From Larus michahellis (taxonomy: Eukaryota; Chordata; Aves; Charadriiformes; Laridae), in NCBI RefSeq assembly GCF_964199755.1, contig NC_133903.1:58286739-58350738 (forward strand): a stretch of 64,000 nt of DNA. The letters are read 5' to 3'. Below the pieces are notes generated by a model. The model saw nothing but the letters and a program-made list of their open reading frames with translations. It had not been told where the DNA came from and made no database searches. Position 1 is the stretch's first letter, and the number at the start of each line of letters is the position of its first letter. Below are positions 32,721 to 45,719 of the stretch, piece after piece. The translations under genes were made by a program, and so were the position numbers.

Positions 32721-35245
32721 CGTAAGCGGAGCCGTAATTGTCCTGACCGTATGTGACACTATCTCGCATTGCACTGCCTTGTATTGTGTTTAGCCTGGAA
32801 TTGTATTGCTCTGTAGTGTTCTCGTCTGCAGTCTCAGACGGTCTAGCATGGTAACGCCTGTATTCCTTTGTCTTGCACTGTATTGCTCGGTCATCGTTTT
32901 GACAGCCGTCTGAGACTGTCATGTTGTACCGTTTGCCATGTTGTTACTTTGATGGATTGTTCTGCATCTGACTGTATTGCGTTGCCGGGCTCTGTGTTGG
33001 TTTTGAGTTGCGTTGCTCTGTAACTGTCTTGACTGCTGTCTGAGACTGTCTTGCATTGTATGCTTATGTATCTTTTGTTTTGTGTTGTATTGTGTATTTG
33101 AAATAGTATTGCATTGCCTGGCTCTGTATCGGTCTTGCATTGTAGCGCCCCGTACTTGTCTTGACCGGCACGTCAGACTGCGTTGCATCGTATAGTTCTG
33201 TATTTTGCATGGCTTTCCATCAGTCTGTACTTTAAATTGTGTCACTTTGGCTGCCTGTATCTCGGTTTCGTGTCGTATCGCTTAGTCATTGTCTTGACTG
33301 CCATCTGAGATGATCAGGCACGGTAGCCTTCCATATTTTGTTTTGAATCGCACGGTTGTGTATTTGAACCTCTATTGCGTCGCCTGGCCGTGTTTTGGTT
33401 TTGCAGCCTACGGCTTTGTCGTTGTCTTGACAGCTGTCCAATATATTCTGTCGTCATTCTGCATGGTACTAAGGATTTTTTTTATTCTCTTGTTCTTCCT
33501 TTGACCGCGTATTGCATTGTTCTGCCCTGTATCACGGTACGTCTCAAATCATTTCGGTCTGTCACTGTTTTGACTGTCATGTGAGACACTCTGGCATTGT
33601 ATCCTTAAGTATTTGGTTTTGTATTTGAAGGCTGGGTATTTGAAATTGTATTGCATTGTTTGGTGCTATTTCAGTTTTGCATCACATCACTCTGTATTTT
33701 CCTTAACCGCCATCTGAAACCATCTCGCATGGTATTGTTCCGTATGTTGTTTCTTTAACGGATTGTTTTGTACGTGACCATATATTGTGTTGTCGGGCAG
33801 GGCGTTGTTTTTGCATTATATCGCTCTGTAATTTCCCCGATGGCTGTCTTGGATGGTTTTGCAGGGTACCGCCCCATATCGTGTTTGGTCTTGTGTTGTA
33901 TTGCCCTGTAATAGTCTCGACTGCCATCTCGGGCCATCTGCCATTGTAATCTCTGTATTGCAGGTTTTTTGATTCATCGTTCTTAAGTTACCCTATGTAT
34001 CTATCGTATTGCCCTGTATTGTGTTACGTCTTGCATGGTATTGCTCTGCATATATCTTGACTGCCATGTGAGACCGTGGAGTTGTACTGTTCGATATGTT
34101 GTTTCTGGAACGGATTGTTTTGTATCTGACCACGTATTGCATTGCCGGGCAACGTGTTGTTTTTGCATTACGTCGCTCAGTAATTTCCTCAACTGCCATT
34201 TGAGATGGTCTTGCGTCGTACGCTTAAGAATTCGGTTCTGTGTTATATTCTTGTATATTTGAAATAGTATTGCTCCACCTGGCTCAGTATCGGTTTTGCA
34301 TCGTGTTGCCCCGTCACGCTCTTGACTGCTATGTGATCTATTCTGGCATTGTACCACACCGCATTGCGTGTTTTTTTTTTTTAATCGGTTCTTCTTTGAC
34401 TGTGTAATGCCTTGTACCGCCCTCTATTGTGTTATGTCTTGCATTATATTGCCCCGTCATAGCCTTGACTGCCTTCTGATCTGTTTGGGCCTCGTACCAC
34501 ATTGTATTGCGGGTTTTTAATTGGTTGTCCTTCATTTGGCTTTATAATGCCTTGTACAGCCCTGTGTTGTGTAACATCTCGCATTATATTGCCCCATTTT
34601 AGTCTCAACTGCATTCTGATGTACTCTGGCATCGCACCACACTGTATTGTGTGTTTTTTAATCAGTTCTTCTTAATTTGACTGTGTAATGCCTTGTACTG
34701 CCCTGTATTGTGTTACTTCTCGCATTATTGTGTGCTGTCATTGTCTTGACTGCCTTCTGATCTTTTCTGGTATTACAGTTGAAGGTATGCTGGGTTTTTT
34801 AATCGGTTGTTCTTCATTTGGCTGCATGGTGCCTTGTTACCACCTGGTATGGTGCTGCATCTTGCATCGTATTGCCCTGTCATTGTCTCGATGGTCATTT
34901 TACACATTCTGTCCTAGGACCGCGCTGTATTGTGAATTCTTTCATGGGTTGTTGTTTCTTTGACTGTATTGCCTGGTAGGGCCCCATATCGCGTTACGTC
35001 TTGCCTTGTATTGCTCTGTCGTTGTGGCGACTGACATCTGATATATTCTACCATTGTATGGCACTGTACCGTCAATTCTTTCATTGTCTGTTCTGCATTT
35101 GATTGTATGTCACCTTGTACTGCCCTGTGTAAGGTTCGATCTTGCATTGTATCGCCCTGTCATTGTCTTGCCAGTTATTTTAGACTGTCTGGCACTGTAT
35201 TGTGCAATTTTTAACCGGTTGTTCTGTATTTGACCGCTGTTGCGA
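32721..35245. repeat. ~140-bp satellite, segment 4 (includes a variant subfamily)
   Basis: Satellite monomers. From 32730 to about 34330 many carry a variant half with GTATTTGAAATAGTATTGC and CTGGCTCTGTATCGGTTTTGC, seen little elsewhere. From 34330 on, the standard form returns. This marks a subfamily block next to the macrosatellite edge. Confidence 0.83.
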
Positions 35246-35870
35246 TGTCATCCCCCTTTTTCGCCCAGGCTGCTGCTTAAGCTAAAACGACCAGCAGGAG
35301 TCGCTATGAGTGGCATTTGAACTTTTGGTGAGGGCTGGCAACAGAGTCAAAACACTGTAAGTCAGTTAGCTTACTGTATAACTAGCGGACAGACCAAGAG
35401 CCCTTTGAGCTTTCTTGCAAGGCAGCAGCCTGTTCGCCATGATTTCCTGGGGACACTCACTTAAGGTTCTGCTCTTCGAGGCTGAGACATGCCTTGCCGC
35501 AACAGATTCTGGGTAAGTGACTAGCATGCCAGACTTAGCAATCTTAGCTGAGCGATATAAAGGGTTTGATCACGCAGATATGATCCTTTAAGAGGTAAAC
35601 CGTTGCCCAAGTCCGGGGCAAAGATCGGATCCAGCCGCAGCTAGACTTCTCTCGGAGAAGGAGTTTAGAAAGCAAGGGGGTCCTTTCCGAGCCTCGTGAC
35701 TCAACGGGGAGGGTCTCCCTGATGGCTCGTCTGACCCTGGCCCGTAGGCAGTAAATAATCTGGGGTATGTGGCGATGGAATCTGGCAAAGTGCCATCACA
35801 TGCGCTGCTACCTTTGTTGAATCACTGCTGTTAACGTTTGTAAATGTTTCTCTACCTCTCTCTCAGGAGT
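35246..35870 (+). repeat. Block A copy 2
   Basis: Short pyrimidine tract (about 19 bp) ending CGCCCAG (AG 35267-35268), a possible exon 35269-35512 (244 nt), donor GTAAGTGAC at 35513, second acceptor CTCTCTCAG (AG 35865-35866). The E-box is mutated (CACATG). Confidence 0.75.
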
Positions 35871-38520
35871 GAATTTTATCACTGCGGCCGCCACAACTGC
35901 ATATTGCCGGTGTTACGTGTTGCATTGTATTGCCCTGTCGTCTTGACGGTCATGTTAGAGAATCTGTCCTAGGACTGGACTGTATTGTGATGTCTTTCAT
36001 GGATTGTTATGTGGCTGTGTATTGCCTCGTACTACCCCGTGTGGTGTTACGTCTTCCATTGTATCGCTCTGTTGTTGTCTTGACTGTCATCTGATCTATT
36101 CTGCCATTGTACGCCACCATATTGTCACTTCCTTCATCAGCTGTTTTTTATTTGACTGTGTATTGCATTGTACTGCCATGTACCCTGTTACGTCTTGCAT
36201 TGTATTGTCCTGTCACTGTCGTGTTTGATTTTAGACGTTGCGTTAAAAACTTCAGTCCACTGCAGTCCTACAAGTGGCTGTTTTTTATTTGACTGTGTAT
36301 TCATTAAAAAGTTCACAACCCCGTGCAGTCCTATAACTGTTTGCTGTTTATTTGACCAGGTATTGGGTTGTACTGATGCGTACAATGTTATGTCTTGCGT
36401 TGCATCGCCCTGTCATTGTTTCGTTTGTGATTTTAGACGTTGCGTTAAAAAATTCGCAATACAGTGCCGTGCTATAATTTGCTGGTCTTTGACTGCATAT
36501 TGCCTGGTTTTGCCCACTATACTGTTATGTCTTGCATTCTATTGACATGTTGTAGTCTGGATTGTCATTTTACAGATTGTGTTAAAAGATTCACAATGCG
36601 GTGCAGTCCTATAATTGGTTGTTGTTTATATGGCCGCATATTGGATTGTACTGTCTGGTGTGGTGCTACGTCTCGCATTGTATAGCCCTGTCACTGTATT
36701 TATTGTCAGTTTAGAGATTGTGTTAAAAAAATTCTCAGTACCGTGCAGTCCTACAATCAGTTGCTTTTATTTCATTGTGTATCAGATTGTACCGCCCGGT
36801 ATATTGTTAGGTCTTGCATTGTATTGCTCTGGAACCATCTTGATTGATATCTGAAATATTCTGTCATCGTAATGAACTGTACTGTCAGTTTCATAATCGG
36901 TTGTTCTCTATGTGATTGCCTATTGCATTATACTGCCCCCTATAATGTTAAGTCTTGGATTCTATCGCTCAGTTTTATCAACCGCCATCTGCGACCGGGA
37001 TTGCAGCGCACTCGTCTGTGGGTTTTCGATCGGCGGTTCATTATTTGACTACATCTTGTGTCGTCTTGCCCGGTATCGTGTGTTGTCTTCAATTGTATTG
37101 CCCTGTAATCGCCCTGACTATCTGATCCGTTCTGGTATGTACTGCTCCATATTCCGTGTTTTTTTTTCTAAAAGTTTGTTCCTGGTTTGGCTGTGTATTG
37201 CCTTGTAGTGCCCTGTATCATGCTGCATCTTGCATTGCGTTGCCCCGTCGTTCTCTTCACTGTCATTGTAGACGCTCTTGGACAGTAGCCATCTGTATCG
37301 TGGGGGTTTTACCGGGTGCTCTTTCTTTGACCATGTATTGCCGTGTTACCGCCTTTGTGTTGGGTCTCGAATTGTATTGCCGCGTCATTGTTTTGACTGC
37401 CATCTGATGCGTCTGAGCATTAGACCGTCCTCTGTTGTCTTACGTTGTGCGCTGTATTGCTCTGTCGGTATCTTGCCTGCTGTCTGACATCTGTTGGCGC
37501 TGGAACGCGCAGTATTGTGGGTCCCTTCGTGGGTTGTTTATTTGACTGACTATTGCACTGTACTGCGCTGTGTAATGTTACGTCTCGGATTCTGTTGTCC
37601 TGTAACTGTCTCGACCGCCACGTGACGCCCTGTGGGATGGTACTGACGGGTATGTAGGGGTTTTGTCAGGTTGTTCTTTCTTTCATTCTGTTTTGCATTG
37701 TGCTGCCCTGTGTTGTGTTACGTTTGGCATTGTATTGCCATGGAATTGTCCTGAGTCATATATTCTGGCATGGTACTGCACTGTGTTGTGGGATTTTTTT
37801 AAGTGGTGGTGGTTTACATGCCTGTGTTTTTTCCTTGTACTGCCCCATATCGTGTTTCGTCTTGCATTGTATTGCCCTGTCATTGTTTCAACAGTCATCT
37901 TATATGTTCTGTCAGAGGACTGCACTGTATTGTGACTTCTCTAATAGGTTGTTGTTTCTTTGACCGTGCAGTGTCTTGTAGTGCCTTGTATCGTGTTATG
38001 CCTTGCGTCGTATTGCTCTGTTGTTGTCTCAACTGACATCTGATAGATACTCTGCCATTGTATGGCACTGTACCGTGAATTCTTTCATTGTTGGTTCTTT
38101 ATTTGTGTATGGCGCTGTACTGCCCTGGATAACTTTGTCTTGCGTTGTATTGCCCTGACGATGTTGTCTTGCTTGTTATTTTAGCTTGTCTGGGATTGTA
38201 CTGCACTGTATTGTGAGTTTCTGAATGAGTTCTTGGGTTGTGTGTTCCATCGTAGCGTCCTGTACTGCGTTATGCATGGCATTGCCCCATCATTGTTTTG
38301 ACGGTCACTTTAAACATTCTGTCATAGGACTGCACTGTATTGTGGGTGTGTTGATCGGTTGTTCTTAATTTGGCTGTGTATTGCCTTGCGCTGCTGTGTG
38401 TTGTGTTATGTCTTGCATTGTATTGGTCTATCGTTGTTTTGCCTGTTGTTTTAGACTGTCTGGGATTGTACTGCACTGTATTGTGAATTATTGAATTGGT
38501 TGTTCTTTGACTGTTGTAGC
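35871..38520. repeat. ~140-bp satellite, segment 5
   Basis: About nineteen monomers. 36040-37740 parallels 1120-2590. 38095-38515 parallels 1-415. Together with block A copies 2 and 3 it forms a higher-order unit of about 3.3 kb. Confidence 0.85.
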
Positions 38521-38524
38521 GGTG

Positions 38525-39150
38525 TGGTCCCCTCCCCCTCTCCCCCCGTCTCCCCTCCTCACAGGCGACAGAGTCAACGTGCCATCTGGAGTGGGGACCT
38601 AGATATTTTTTTCCTAGGCTGATATGACTAAAAGTCAATTAGCTGCCTCTACAGATAGTGGGCAGGAAGAGAGCCCTTGGAGCCTTCCTGCCCGGCAGCG
38701 GCCTGTTCGCCACCTCCTCCGCTTGAGCGGGGACGCTCACGTAAGTTTCTGCTCCTCGAGGTTGAGAGACGCCTTGCCGCAGCAGAATCTGGGTAAGTGA
38801 GTAAGAGCATGCAGAGCTTTGCAATCTTAGCTGAGTGATAGAACGGGTCGATGGCGCAGATAGAATCCTTTAGAGGGAAAGGGTTGCCCAAGGCCGGGGC
38901 AAGGATGGGATCCAGCCGCAGCTAGACTCCTCTCGGAGAAGGAGTTTAGAAAGCAAGGGGGTCCTTTCCGAGCCTCGTGACTCAAGGGGAGGGTCTCCCT
39001 GACAGCTCGTCTGACCCCGGCCCCTAGGCAGTAAATAACCCGGGGTACGTGGCCGTGCAATCTGGTGAAGCGCTGTCACGTGCACTGCTACCTTTGTTGA
39101 ATCACTGTGTTTATGTTACTATATGTTACACTACTTCTCTCTTAGGAGTG
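38525..39150 (+). repeat. Block A copy 3, nearly identical to copy 1
   Basis: Tract of about 36 bp ending CACAG (AG 38563-38564), exon-like 38565-38792 (228 nt), donor GTAAGTGAG, E-box CACGTG near 39077, second acceptor CTCTCTTAG (AG 39144-39145). From about 38635 to 39105 it differs from copy 1 at only a few positions. Confidence 0.8.
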
Positions 39151-39735
39151 AAGTTAGTCGCTTTGACAGCCAGAACTGCGTATTTCCTCGTCCGTCCCTC
39201 TGTTGTGTCACGTTTTGCGTTGTATTGCCCCGTCACTGTTTTGATTGCCATTTGATCCATTCTGTCGTAGCGCACCGTATTGTGAATTTTTTAACTGCCT
39301 GTTATTAATTTGACTTTGAATTGCCTTTTACTGGCCTGTATAATGTAATGTATTGCTTTGTCTTGCTCTGTCGTTGTCTCGATCAACATCTGAGACTGTC
39401 TGGCTTTTTAGTGCACCGTATTCTGGGTACCGTAACTGGCTGTTGTTTGAGTGCACTATGGATTGTATTGCCCTGTAGACTGTAATGTCTTGCATTGTAT
39501 TGCGCTGTCACTGTCTTGATTGTCATTTTAGAGATTGCGTTAAAAAAATCACCATACAGTGTAGTCCTGTAATGGGCTGTTTATTTGACTGTGAATTAAC
39601 AGTATATGGAGCGGTACAAGGTATGTCCTGTGCTGCATTGCTGTGTCATTGCCTTGACTGTCGTTTAAGATACTGTGTTAAAAAATACACAATGTAGTGC
39701 AGTCCTGTAATGGGCTGTCCTTTATTTGACTGCTG
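39151..39735. repeat. ~140-bp satellite, segment 6
   Basis: Four monomers between block A copies 3 and 4. Two carry a GCGTTAAAAAA variant also seen at 36240-36740. Confidence 0.82.
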
Positions 39736-40455
39736 TGGTGTTGTCATCTCCTGTTTCCTGTGACACCACCCCCCGCCCCCGACTCCCTTGTTTTCCCCTG
39801 GGCTGTGGCTCAAGCCGTAACCATCAGTGGGAGTTCTTATGAGCGACACATACTTTGGGGGATGGCTGGCAACAGAGTCAATACGCAGTCTGGAGTGGGG
39901 ACCTAGATATCTTTTTTCCCAGGCTGCTATGGCTAAAAATCAATTATCTGCCTCTATAAATCGTGGACAGCCAAAGAGCCTTTTGCGCTTTCCCACACAG
40001 AAGCAGCCTGTTCGCCAGCATCTCCCCTTGAGCGGGGAAGCTCACTTAAGGTTCTAGTCTTCGAGGTTGAGAGGTGCCTTGCTGCAACAGAGTCTCGGTA
40101 AGTGACTAATAGCACGCTAAACCTTGTAGTCTTAGCTCAGTGGTATAAAGGGTTGATGGCGCAGATAGAATCCTTTAGAGGGAAACCATTGCCCAAGTCC
40201 GGGGCTAGGAGTCGGATCCAGCCGCACCTAGACTCCTCTCTGAGAAAGAGCTTAGAAAGCAAGGGGGTCCTTTCCGAGCCCCGTGACTCAACGGGAGGGC
40301 CTCCCTGTCAGCTTCTCTGACCCTGGCCCCTAGGCAGTAAATAATCCGGGGTACGTGGCCATGGAATCTGGTGAAGCGCTGTCACGTGCACTGCTACCTT
40401 TGTTGAATCCCTGTGTGTGTGTGTTTCTAAATGTTTCTCGACTTCTCTCTCAGGA
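39736..40455 (+). repeat. Block A copy 4
   Basis: The first acceptor AG is replaced (CCCCTGGG near 39800), but a downstream CTTTTTTCCCAG (about 39910-39922) could serve. Donor GTAAGTGAC at 40098, E-box CACGTG near 40383, second acceptor CTCTCTCAG (AG 40452-40453). A TAGCTCAGTGG stretch near 40131 resembles a tRNA A-box by chance. Confidence 0.75.
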
Positions 40456-41450
40456 GTGAAGTTAATCGCTCTGCCCGCAACAACTGCATATTGCCTTGTC
40501 TGTCCCCATATGGTGTCGCGTCTTGCCTTGTATTGCCCCGTCATCATCTTGATTGCCATCTGATCCATTGTGTCAAGTAGTGCACTGCATTGTGAATTTT
40601 TTAACTGTCTGTTCTTTATTTGGCTACATATTGCCTTGCGCTGGACTGTATTGTGTCACATACTGCACTGTATTGCCCTGTAATTGTCTTGACTGCCATC
40701 TGAGACTTTTTGAGATTGTACGGCAGCGTAGTGTGGGTTTTCTGACTGGCTGTTCTTTATTTGACTGGGTATTGCCTTGGACTGCCCTGCACGGTGTTCC
40801 GTTTTGCATTGACATTGTCTTGACTGACACGTGGGATTTGCCATTGTACCGCAGTGTGTTTTGGGTATTGTAATTTACTGGTCTTTATTTGACTGTGTAT
40901 TGCCTTGTACTGACCTGTATAATGTTATGTCTTGCACTGTATTGCCCTGTCCTTGTCTTGACTGACATCTGAGACTGTCTGGCATTGTAGTGTACCGTAT
41001 TGTGGGTCTTGTAATTGGCTGTCGCTTACTTGTCTGCGTATTGGGTTGTACTGCCCTGTATACCGTAACGTGTGGCATTGTATCGCCCTGTCATTGTCGT
41101 AACGGTCGCTTTGTAGATCGTCATAAGACTGCACTCTGTTGTGAATTTTTTTATCAGTTGTTCTTTGTTTAGCTGCATATTGCCTTGTACTGCCCAGTAT
41201 TGTGCTAGCCTTCCGTTGTGTCGCTCTGTCACTGTCTTGAATGACATCTGATGTTTTCTAACATTTGATGGCAATGTATTTTCAATTTTTCCATTGGCTG
41301 TTCTTTATTTGAGTGTGTAGTGCCGTGCACCTCTCTGTATAATGTTATTTCTTTGCACTGTATTGCCCTGTCGTTGTCCTGATTTACTTTAGAGTGTCTG
41401 GGATTGTATTGTACTGAATTGTGAGTTTCTTAATTTTTGTTTCTAAATTG
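40456..41450. repeat. ~140-bp satellite, segment 7
   Basis: About seven monomers leading into the block A copy that holds the pyrimidine array. Confidence 0.83.
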
Positions 41451-41470
41451 GAGCGCTGTGGTGGTGTGAT
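41451..41470 (+). repeat. Block A copy 5, left edge
   Basis: GCGCTGTGGTGGTGTGAT is the same lead-in seen before the short pyrimidine tracts at 415-432, 38515-38528 and 39738-39750. It shows that the array starts inside a block A copy. Confidence 0.65.
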
Positions 41471-41716
41471 CCCTCCTTTTTTTTTTCTCTCCCCACCCCC
41501 CAGCCCCCTTTTTTTTTTCCTCTCCTTCCCTGCCGCTGCCCCCTTTTTTTTTTTCCCCTCTCTTCCCTGCCGCTGCCCTCCGTGTTTTTCTCCTCTGCCC
41601 TTCTGCCCCCCTCTTATTTTCCTTTTTCTTCCCACAGCTGCCCCCTTTTTTCTCTTCTGCCCTTCTACCCCTGCCAGACGCCCCCTTTTTTTCTCTTCTG
41701 CCCTTCTACCCCCGCC

Positions 41717-41975
41717 GGCCGCCCCCCTTTTATTTTCCCCTCTTCTGCCCCACGGCCGCCCCCCTTTTATTTTCCCCTCTTCTGCCCCACGGCCGCCCCC
41801 CTTTTATTTTCCCCTCTTCTGCCCCACGGCCGCCCCCCTTTTATTTTCCCCTCTTCTGCCCCACGGCCGCCCCCCTTTTATTTTCCCCTCTTTTGCCCCA
41901 CGGCCGCCCCCCTTTTATTTTCCCCTCTTCTGCCCCACGGCCGCCCCCCTTTTATTTTCCCCTCTTCTGCCCCCC
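41717..41975 (+). repeat. Sub-array of 37-bp units, 7 copies
   Basis: GGCCGCCCCCCTTTTATTTT then CCCCTCTTCTGCCCCAC, repeated with starts at 41717, 41754, 41791 and so on. Confidence 0.9.
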
Positions 41976-42099
41976 TTTTTTACTTCTCTTCCCACAGCTG
42001 CCCCCTTTTTTCCTCTTCCGCCCCCCTTTTTTACTTCTCTTCCCACAGCTGCCCCCTTTTTTCCTCTTCCGCCCCCCTTTTTTACTTCTCTTCCCACAG

Positions 42100-42960
42100 C
42101 TGCCCCCTTTTTTTCTCTTCTGCCCCGTGTCGCCCCCTTTTTTTCTCTTCTGCCCCGTGTCGCCCCCTTTTTTTCTCTTCTGCCCCGTGTCGCCCCCTTT
42201 TTTTCCTCTTCTGCCCCGTGTCGCCCCCTTTTTTACTTCTCTTCCCACAGGTGCCCCCTTTTTTCCTCTTCTGCCCCGTGTCGCCCCCTTTTTACTTCTC
42301 TTCCCACAGCTGCCCCCTTTTTTTCCTCTTCTGCCCCGTGTCGCCCCCTTTTTTTCCTCTTCTGCCCCGTGTCGCCCCCTTTTTTTCCTCTTCTGCCCCG
42401 TGTCGCCCCCTTTTTTTCCTCTTCTGCCCCGTGTCGCCCCCTTTTTTTCCTCTTCTGCCCCGTGTCGCCCCCTTTTTTTCCTCTTCTGCCCCGTGTCGCC
42501 CCCTTTTTTTCTCTTCTGCCCCGTGTCGCCCCCTTTTTTTCCTCTTCTGCCCCGTGTCGCCCCCTTTTTTACTTCTCTTCCCACAGGTGCCCCCTTTTTT
42601 CCTCTTCTGCCCCGTGTCGCCCCCTTTTTTACTTCTCTTCCCACAGCTGCCCCCTTTTTTTCCTCTTCTGCCCCGTGTCGCCCCCTTTTTTTCCTCTTCT
42701 GCCCCGTGTCGCCCCCTTTTTTTCCTCTTCTGCCCCGTGTCGCCCCCTTTTTTTCCTCTTCTGCCCCGTGTCGCCCCCTTTTTTTCCTCTTCTGCCCCGT
42801 GTCGCCCCCTTTTTTTCCTCTTCTGCCCCGTGTCGCCCCCTTTTTTCCTTCCCTTCCCACAGCTGCCCCCTTTTTTTCTCTTCCCACAGCTGCCCCCTTT
42901 TTTCCTCTTCTGCCCCGTGTCGCCCCCTTTTTTCCTTCTCTTCCCACAGCTGCCCCCTTT
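42100..42960 (+). repeat. Sub-array of ~31-bp GTGTCG units mixed with CCCACAG units
   Basis: GCCCCCTTTTTTTCCTC then TTCTGCCCCGTGTC, about two dozen copies. Units with TTCTCTTCCCACAGCTGC are inserted at intervals, which gives a two-type higher-order pattern. Confidence 0.88.
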
Positions 42961-42961
42961 T

Positions 42962-44222
42962 TTTCCTCTCCCGCCCCGTGTCGCCCCCTTTTTTCCTCCT
43001 CTCCCGCCCCGTGTCGCCCCCTTTTTTCCTCCTCTCCCGCCCCGTGTCGCCCCCTTTTTTCCTCCTCTCCCGCCCCGTGTCGCCCCCTTTTTTCCTCCTC
43101 TCCCGCCCCGTGTCGCCCCCTTTTTTCCTCCTCTCCCGCCCCGTGTCGCCCCCTTTTTTCCTCCTCTCCCGCCCCGTGTCGCCCCCTTTTTTCCTCCTCT
43201 CCCGCCCCGTGTCGCCCCCTTTTTTCCTCCTCTCCCGCCCCGTGTCGCCCCCTTTTTTCCTCCTCTCCCGCCCCGTGTCGCCCCCTTTTTTCCTCCTCTC
43301 CCGCCCCGTGTCGCCCCCTTTTTTCCTCCTCTCCCGCCCCGTGTCGCCCCCTTTTTTCCTCCTCTCCCGCCCCGTGTCGCCCCCTTTTTTCCTCCTCTCC
43401 CGCCCCGTGTCGCCCCCTTTTTTCCTCCTCTCCCGCCCCGTGTCGCCCCCTTTTTTCCTCCTCTCCCGCCCCGTGTCGCCCCCTTTTTTCCTCCTCTCCC
43501 GCCCCGTGTCGCCCCCTTTTTTCCTCCTCTCCCGCCCCGTGTCGCCCCCTTTTTTCCTCCTCTCCCGCCCCGTGTCGCCCCCTTTTTTCCTCCTCTCCCG
43601 CCCCGTGTCGCCCCCTTTTTTCCTCCTCTCCCGCCCCGTGTCGCCCCCTTTTTTCCTCCTCTCCCGCCCCGTGTCGCCCCCTTTTTTCCTCCTCTCCCGC
43701 CCCGTGTCGCCCCCTTTTTTCCTCCTCTCCCGCCCCGTGTCGCCCCCTTTTTTCCTCCTCTCCCGCCCCGTGTCGCCCCCTTTTTTCCTCCTCTCCCGCC
43801 CCGTGTCGCCCCCTTTTTTCCTCCTCTCCCGCCCCGTGTCGCCCCCTTTTTTCCTCCTCTCCCGCCCCGTGTCGCCCCCTTTTTTCCTCCTCTCCCGCCC
43901 CGTGTCGCCCCCTTTTTTCCTCCTCTCCCGCCCCGTGTCGCCCCCTTTTTTCCTCCTCTCCCGCCCCGTGTCGCCCCCTTTTTTCCTCCTCTCCTGCCCC
44001 GTGTCGCCCCCTTTTTTCCTCCTCTCCCGCCCCGTGTCGCCCCCTTTTTTCCTCCTCTCCCGCCCCGTGTCGCCCCCTTTTTTCCTCCTCTCCCGCCCCG
44101 TGTCGCCCCCTTTTTTCCTCCTCTCCCGCCCCGTGTCGCCCCCTTTTTTCCTCCTCTCCCGCCCCGTGTCGCCCCCTTTTTTCCTCCTCTCCCGCCCCGT
44201 GTCGCCCCCTTTTTCTCCTTCT
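42962..44222 (+). repeat. Highly uniform sub-array of 33-bp units, 38 copies
   Basis: CCCGCCCCGTGTCGCCCCC then TTTTTTCCTCCTCT. The phrase starts at 42970 and for the last time at 44191, exactly 37 periods of 33. Only isolated changes are visible (one CTGCCCC near 43995). A multiple of three keeps every frame constant, which produces an 11-residue pseudo-protein repeat. Confidence 0.95.
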
Positions 44223-44285
44223 TTTTGCCTCCCTTCTCCCTTTTTTTCTTATCTTACCCCGCTGCCCCCTTTTTCTTGTCTTCCC

Positions 44286-44520
44286 ACTGCCGCCCCCCTT
44301 TTTTCCTCTTACCCCCACTGCCGCCCCCCTTTTTTCCTCTTACCCCCACTGCCGCCCCCCTTTTTTCCTCTTACCCCCACTGCCGCCCCCCTTTTTTCCT
44401 CTTACCCCCACTGCCGCCCCCCTTTTTTCCTCTTACCCCCACTGCCGCCCCCCTTTTTTCCTCTTACCCCCACTGCCGCCCCCCTTTTTTCCTCTTACCC
44501 CCACTGCCGCCCCCCTTTTG
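44286..44520 (+). repeat. Sub-array of 31-bp units, 8 copies
   Basis: ACTGCCGCCCCCCTTTTTT then CCTCTTACCCCC, starts at 44286 and every 31 bp to 44503. Confidence 0.92.
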
Positions 44521-45719
44521 TTTCTTCTTCCTTCCCACAGCCGCCCCCCTTTTGTTTCTTCTTCCTTCCCACAGCAGCCCCCTTTTTTCTCTTCCCTTTC
44601 CATAGCCGCCCGTCTTTTTTTTCCTCCTCTTCCTCCCCAACCCCCTTTTTCTACTCTTCCCACAGCCGCCCGTCTCTTTTTCTACTCTTCCCACAGCCGC
44701 CCGTCTCTTTTTCTACTCTTCCCACAGCCGCCCCTTTCACCCCCTTTTTTCCTCTTCCTTCCAAGCCCCCTCTTTTTTCTTCTCTCCCCACAGCCGCCCC
44801 TTTCACCCCCTTTTTTCTTTTCTTGCCCCTCTGCCCCCCTTTTTTCTTCTCTCCCCACAGCCGCCCCCCTTTTTTCCTCTTCCGCTCCTCTGCCCCCCCT
44901 TTTTTCTTCTCTCCCCACAGCCGCCCCCCTTTTTTCCTCTTCCGCTCCTCTGCCCCCCCTTTTTTCTTCTCTTCCCACCGCCGCCCCCCTTTTTTCCTCT
45001 TCCGCTCCTCTGCCCCCCCTTTTTTCCTCTCCTCTTCTGCACAGCCGCCCCCTTTTCCTCTCCTCTTCTGCACAGCCGCCCCCTTTTCCTCTCTTACCCC
45101 CTCTACCCCACACTATTTTCCTCTTCCACCTTTCTGTCCCCCATTTGTTTCTTCTTCCTTCCCACAGCCCCCCCTCTTTTCTACTATTCCTACAGCTGCC
45201 TGTCATTTTTTTCCTCCTCTTCCTCCCCAGCCCCCTTTTTTCTACTCTTCCCACTGCTGCCCCCTTCTTTTCCCATTCCGCCCCTTTTCCCCTCCCTTTT
45301 TTCCGTCTTCCGCCCCTTCCCCCGTTCTTTCCTCTTCCACCCCTTTTTCCCCCCTTTTTTCTTCTTTTTCCACAGCCACTCCCTTTTTTCCTCTTCCGCC
45401 ACTGCCCCATTTTTTTTTCCTCTTCCGCCCCTGCCCCATTTTTTTTTCCTCTTCCGCCCCCCTGACCCGTTTTTTCCCTTTCCACCCCCATGCCCCTCTC
45501 TTTCTTTCTTTTCTCACAGCCACCCCCTTTTTTTCCTCTCTCCCCACAGCGGCCCCCTTTTTTCCTCTTCCGCCCCTTCCCCCCCCTTTTTTCCTCATCC
45601 GCCCCTCTGTCACCCATTTGTTTCTTCTACTCTTCCCACAGCCCCCCCCTTTTTCTACTCTTTTCTCACAGCTGCCCATTGTTTTTTTTTGTTCCTCTTC
45701 CTCCTCAGCCCCCTCTTTT

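Noticed and set aside
40120..40180. tRNA-like TAGCTCAGTGGTA in block A copy 4
   Set aside because: It matches an A-box, but there is no B-box, no acceptor or anticodon stem, and the other block A copies do not keep it.
41952..44318. Minus-strand 788-codon Lys/Glu/Gly-rich frame, and others such as 44682-45617
   Set aside because: The mirror image of the pyrimidine repeat (33-bp period gives an 11-residue repeat). Its composition is fixed by the repeat and it has no independent coding evidence.
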